DNA of 34,870 nt from Terriglobales bacterium (GTDB lineage Bacteria; Acidobacteriota; Terriglobia; Terriglobales; Acidobacteriaceae): contig JACPNP010000058.1 of assembly GCA_016185365.1 (NCBI GenBank), positions 1-34,870 on the forward strand. The letters are read 5' to 3'. Position 1 is the stretch's first letter. Each line of letters begins with the position of its first letter. A program made the translations under genes and the position numbers. Below the pieces are notes generated by a model. That model was not told the DNA's origin and ran no database searches. It saw nothing but the letters and a program-made list of their open reading frames with translations. This document shows, in pieces, positions 32,620-34,870 of the stretch.

Positions 32620-33279
32620 CTAACCTTCCTGGATCTTCGGCCGGAAACGGTTGTCCGTGATGAAGGGATTGGCCTCGCGTTCCTCGCCGATGGTCGTCAG
32701 TCCCCCATGGCCGGGCACCACGATCACATTGTCCGGTAGCTCCATCAGTTTGCCGTGCAGGGACTCGATGATTTTCTTGAAATCGCCGCCGGGCAGGTCG
32801 GTGCGCCCGATGCTGCCGGCAAACAGCGTGTCCCCCGCGATCAGTTTCTTTTCCTCCGGCAGAAATAGACACGTGCTGCCTTCCGTATGCCCCGGCGTGT
32901 AGAGCACGGTGGCCGCGTGTTCCCCGAAGCGGATGCGGTCCAGCTCCTTCACCCACTGGTCGATCGTGACGCTGCCTGCCGGGGGCATGCCGATCCACTG
33001 CGCCTGCATATCCAGCAGGCCGAGTTGCTGCGTGTCGCCTTTGTGCATGTGGATGGGCGCGCCGGTGCGCTGCTTCAGCTTCATCGCCCCGCCGATGTGG
33101 TCGATGTGGGCATGGGTGATGTAGATGGCCTTCACCGTGAGGCCGTGGTTGGCCACGGTGTCGAGGATGTCTTCGATGTCGGCGCCGGGGTCCACCACCA
33201 GCGCGTCCTGCGTGGCCTCATCGCCCAGGATGGAGCAATTGCACTGCAGCGGGCCGACGGAAATGATCTCGTGGATCAT
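32620..33279 (-). CDS. MBL-fold hydrolase (glyoxalase II-like)
   Basis: The 219 residues carry the metallo-beta-lactamase metal ligands: THAHIDHIGG (HxHxDH), PGHTEGS, GDTLFAGSIGRTDLPGGD and VPGHGGLTTIGEE near the end. This belongs to the small GloB/YcbL-like group that lacks the C-terminal glutathione-binding domain of true glyoxalase II. It hydrolyses a thioester or similar substrate in the cytoplasm; in a bacillithiol producer the thiol could be bacillithiol, which is inference. The start at 33279 (MIHEIISVGPLQCN) is chosen because 13 upstream in-frame codons cover the promoter and because the conserved domain starts here. Confidence 0.9.
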   Translation of the reverse strand: MIHEIISVGPLQCNCSILGDEATQDALVVDPGADIEDILDTVANHGLTVKAIYITHAHIDHIGGAMKLKQRTGAPIHMHKGDTQQLGLLDMQAQWIGMPPAGSVTIDQWVKELDRIRFGEHAATVLYTPGHTEGSTCLFLPEEKKLIAGDTLFAGSIGRTDLPGGDFKKIIESLHGKLMELPDNVIVVPGHGGLTTIGEEREANPFITDNRFRPKIQEG

Positions 33280-33285
33280 GGCATC

Positions 33286-33291
33286 AGTGTA
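33286..33291 (-). promoter_or_regulatory. -10 element of the MBL hydrolase gene, leaderless spacing
   Basis: On the minus strand TACACT is followed by six bases and then the ATG, the spacing expected when transcription starts at the A of the start codon. No ribosome-binding site is present. It is the same hexamer as before the aminotransferase gene. Confidence 0.45.
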
Positions 33292-33294
33292 CTG

Positions 33295-33330
33295 CGGAAA
33301 AAGGAAAAGCCTCCGCACCTGCGGAGGCTT
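33295..33330 (-). terminator. Rho-independent terminator of secG
   Basis: On the minus strand, AAGCCTCCGC/GCGGAGGCTT forms a 10-bp stem with a 4-base loop followed by TTCCTTTTT, 16 bases after the secG stop. Confidence 0.85.
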
Positions 33331-33345
33331 CCGGAAATGTGACGA

Positions 33346-33702
33346 TTACTTGTTCTGTGGCGCCGGCGGGGTCTGGGCTGGCTGACCCTGCTGTGGGGCC
33401 GGGGCCGGTGGCGCCGCAGGTTTGCTCTGCTCCGTCTTGTCCAGCACCGAGCCGCCCGCCGGGGTGCTGGCGCCGCGGGTGTTGTACAGCGAAAGTCCGA
33501 GCGACGTTGCCATGAACAGGACAACAGCCACGGCGGTGGCGCGGGAGAGCGTGGTCGCCGCGCCGCGGGGGCCGAACGCAGTCTGGCTGCCGACGCCGCC
33601 GAACGTGCCCGCCAGGTCGGCGCTCTTGCCGTGCTGCAGCAGCACCACGATGATCAGGAACAGGCAAACCACGATGTGCAGGATGGTCAGGAAGATGATC
33701 AT
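33346..33702 (-). CDS. secG: Protein-export membrane protein SecG
   Basis: The 118 residues have two membrane helices (2-23, FLTILHIVVCLFLIIVVLLQ; and about 56-74, AVAVVLFMATSLGLSLY). Between them lies the conserved loop GKSADLAGTFGGVGSQTAFGPRGA, the SecG signature. The C-terminal 40 residues are a Pro/Ala/Gln-rich tail, longer than in E. coli SecG. SecG assists SecYE/SecA in protein export across the inner membrane. It stands downstream of tRNA-Leu, with a strong hairpin between them, and a terminator follows. The common order tpiA-secG-tRNA-Leu is partly kept here. Confidence 0.93.
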   Translation of the reverse strand: MIIFLTILHIVVCLFLIIVVLLQHGKSADLAGTFGGVGSQTAFGPRGAATTLSRATAVAVVLFMATSLGLSLYNTRGASTPAGGSVLDKTEQSKPAAPPAPAPQQGQPAQTPPAPQNK

Positions 33703-33704
33703 TC

Positions 33705-33729
33705 GTAAAAACAGCAGCCCGCGGGCTGC
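33705..33729 (-). terminator. Rho-independent terminator after tRNA-Leu, before secG
   Basis: A perfect palindrome GCAGCCC-GC-GGGCTGC at 33714-33729 is followed on the minus strand by TGTTTTTA. It ends about 3 bases before the secG ATG region, so it ends the tRNA transcript and may attenuate read-through into secG. Confidence 0.7.
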
Positions 33730-33748
33730 GCTCTTTCTTCAAAAGTCT

Positions 33749-33833
33749 TGGTGCGGAAGGGGGGACTTGAACCCCCATGCCTTGCGGCGCCACCCCCTCA
33801 AGATGGTGTGTCTGCCAATTTCACCACTTCCGC
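33749..33833 (-). tRNA. tRNA-Leu(GAG)
   Basis: The minus strand folds as a class II tRNA: acceptor GCGGAAG/CTTCCGC, anticodon stem CCATC/GGTGG with loop TTGAGGG (anticodon GAG), a long variable arm (CGCCGCAAGGCA region) and T-arm GGGGG/CCCCC around TTCAAGT. CCA is encoded at 33751-33749. It reads CUC and CUU leucine codons. Confidence 0.95.
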
Positions 33834-33917
33834 GGAGTTCTCCATGATTATAACAAGTCTGTCCGGGTTTCCTGCGCCGGACTGTGGCGGAATCGGGGTA
33901 TGATGAAGCGGGAAACT

Positions 33918-34226
33918 ATGACCCGCATCATCCAGGACCATCGCGCCGAGCTTGAGGCCCTGTGCCGCAAGTACGGCGTGGTCCGCCTGGAATTGTTTGG
34001 CTCCGCCGCCCGGGAGGGAACCGGAAAAGTGCCGGAAGACCTGGATTTTCTGGCCGTTTTCAAAGCGCCAGATGAACCCGGGTACGCGAATCGTTATTTT
34101 GGACTCCAGGAGGCGCTCGCAAATCTGTTCGGGCTGCCCGTTGACCTTGTCGACGAAGGGGTCTTAAAGAACCCATACTTCATGGCCGAAGTCGACAAAG
34201 ATCGGGTCCTGCTCTATGGGGCTTAG
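33918..34226 (+). CDS. MntA-like nucleotidyltransferase antitoxin
   Basis: The 102-residue minimal nucleotidyltransferase has LELFGSAAREGTGKVPEDLDFLAVF: the GSxxR turn and the DxD metal pair of the MNT superfamily. The end NPYFMAEVDKDRVLLYGA is typical of MntA-type antitoxins. In known MntA-HepT systems the MNT protein AMPylates and so silences the HEPN RNase. ATG 33918 has GGGA eight bases upstream and gives the usual N-terminus; starts at 33900/33903 are possible, but TATGAT at 33899-33904 may instead be a -10. It overlaps the HepT-like gene by 11 bases. Confidence 0.85.
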   Translation: MTRIIQDHRAELEALCRKYGVVRLELFGSAAREGTGKVPEDLDFLAVFKAPDEPGYANRYFGLQEALANLFGLPVDLVDEGVLKNPYFMAEVDKDRVLLYGA

Positions 34227-34560
34227 ATCGAAAAAACTCCTGCAGGACATGCTGGACGCCGCTACCGCCATCCAGCGCTTTGCAAAAGGGCGTAGCTTCC
34301 AAGAGTTTGAAGGAGATGACCTCCTACAAAGCGCGATCGAACGCAAGTTTGAGATCATTGGAGAAGCAATGCGGTAGTTGGGAGTGGAAGATCCATCTGT
34401 TGCCTCATCGATTTCGAGCCACAAGCAGATCATCGCATTCCGGAATATCCTCGTTCATGCCTATTTCCGTGTCCGGGCGCGACTTATTTGGGATCTGCTT
34501 GAAGACGACTTGCCAAGACTGGTCAAGGAAGTGGAAGGCTTGTTGAATCAAGGTTCGTGA
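34216..34560 (+). pseudogene. HepT-like HEPN toxin with internal amber codon
   Basis: The frame from ATG 34216 reads KKLLQDMLDAATAIQRFAKG and ERKFEIIGEAMR, then TAG at 34375-34377, then LGVEDPSVASSISSHKQIIA, FRNILVHAYFRV and [14 protein letters not shown] to TGA at 34558-34560. This is a full-length DUF86/HEPN protein of 115 codons apart from the TAG, which stands where relatives often have Gln (CAG to TAG is one change). The RNase motif RxxxxH (RNILVH) lies after the stop, so translation to the TAG gives an inactive piece. Overlap with the antitoxin gene is as in intact MNT/HEPN modules. Confidence 0.85.
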
Positions 34561-34565
34561 TGAGC

Positions 34566-34753
34566 TTACGAGCTGTAGTGCACGATCGCCGCGAATGACT
34601 TGGGATCCAGGCTGGCCCCCCGACCGGAGCGCCGTCGAGTTCCGCTGACGCCATCAGGGCCTTTGCGTCCTCCGGCTTGACGCTGCCGCCGTACAGGGTC
34701 CGCAGCTTCTCGGCAATATCTTTTTCGAGCGCCTCGGCCGCATCATGCCGGAT
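34566..34753 (-). pseudogene. tpiA: Decayed 3' end of triosephosphate isomerase gene
   Basis: On the minus strand the last 60 or so codons of TpiA are recognisable: [30 protein letters not shown], then VGG, then in the next frame [16 protein letters not shown] and TAA. The frame break is at a C6 run (34616-34621), one base short of what TpiA needs. Upstream of IRHDAAEAL the family sequence ends; the active-site Glu and Lys regions are absent. The remainder of the gene is thus missing, so this is a fragment and the cell should have another tpiA. Its position near secG matches the usual tpiA-secG order. Confidence 0.75.
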
Positions 34754-34769
34754 GGCTAAAAGTGCGAAT

Positions 34770-34799
34770 CCGGGTTCGGCGGGCCCGGTTTGTTTTTTT
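34770..34799 (+). terminator. Possible plus-strand Rho-independent terminator
   Basis: CCGGG at 34770-34774 pairs with CCCGG at 34784-34788 and is followed by TTTGTTTTTTT. It could stop transcripts coming from the MNT/HEPN module. The stem is only five pairs. Confidence 0.5.
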
Positions 34800-34870
34800 C
34801 ACTTCCATTCGCTGCCGGGAATAGTGGTAAACGCGATACGCAGCGGGGTGCTGTGCCGGACTTCATGCAC
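34799..34870 (-). CDS. C-terminal end of an unidentified protein (partial)
   Basis: From the window edge the minus strand is open for 23 codons ending LRIAFTTIPGSEWK and TGA at 34801-34799. The 5' part lies outside the window. I do not recognise the protein, and so short a piece may be chance; the peptide composition looks like a real C-terminus rather than a shadow. Confidence 0.35.
   Translation of the reverse strand: MHEVRHSTPLRIAFTTIPGSEWK

Overview
The window looks like a chromosomal segment of an Acidobacteriota (Terriglobia/Solibacter-like) genome. The signs are an Oar-type TonB-dependent receptor with an N-terminal carboxypeptidase-regulatory-like domain, a bacillithiol gene (bshC), a DUF1800/DUF1501 secreted pair, a tmRNA whose predicted tag is ANTEMAYAA, and a very large soluble PAS/GAF hybrid kinase. 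This assignment is inference from gene content; no ribosomal marker other than tmRNA and tRNA is present.

Left part (1-12463): accessory DNA with visibly lower GC than the rest. It starts with a tRNA-Met(CAT) fragment that loses its T-arm, followed by an IS5-family element (63-898) and the broken start of a cation-diffusion-facilitator gene. Then comes a heavy-metal efflux cluster, all on the plus strand: a small Cys-rich exported protein, an ECF-sigma-like protein, a CzcC/CzcB/CzcA-type RND tripartite pump, a PII-like protein, a CzcD-like CDF exporter and a Zn/Cd/Pb-type P1B ATPase. Together they would move divalent metal from cytoplasm to periplasm (ATPase, CDF) and out of the cell (RND pump). 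The CzcA lacks about 90-100 residues including one membrane helix. The cluster ends at a convergent tyrosine integrase, frameshifted near its N-terminus, beside the 3' end of ssrA. A 25-bp copy of that 3' end is duplicated there, so this is an ssrA-associated genomic island.

Middle part (12587-26680): tmRNA on the minus strand, a long intergenic region, the TonB-dependent receptor with a clear terminator, then a plus-strand run of bshC, a CPCC zinc-ribbon-like small protein, a glycerophosphodiester phosphodiesterase, a two-part exported protein of unknown function and an Nramp-related transporter that lacks the canonical Nramp metal-site motifs. Convergent to these is the minus-strand DUF1800-DUF1501 operon. 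Divergent from it is a scar of a DUF885 gene.

Right part (26680-34870): a phosphorelay operon (five-PAS/one-GAF hybrid histidine kinase with two receivers, a free receiver, an Hpt-like protein), a PLP aminotransferase, a triple GCTTTAGC hairpin cluster, an MBL-fold hydrolase, secG and tRNA-Leu(GAG). A MntA/HepT (MNT/HEPN) toxin-antitoxin module lies between tRNA-Leu and a decayed tpiA 3' end; its HepT reading frame carries an in-frame amber codon.

Several reading frames are broken (transposase, CDF remnant, integrase, DUF885, hepT, tpiA). Two breaks are at C-runs, so a minority could be sequence errors rather than biology. No CRISPR array, rRNA or clearly new multi-gene system was seen. The best candidates for something undescribed are the sigma-like/Cys-rich pair heading the efflux operon and the shortened CzcA.
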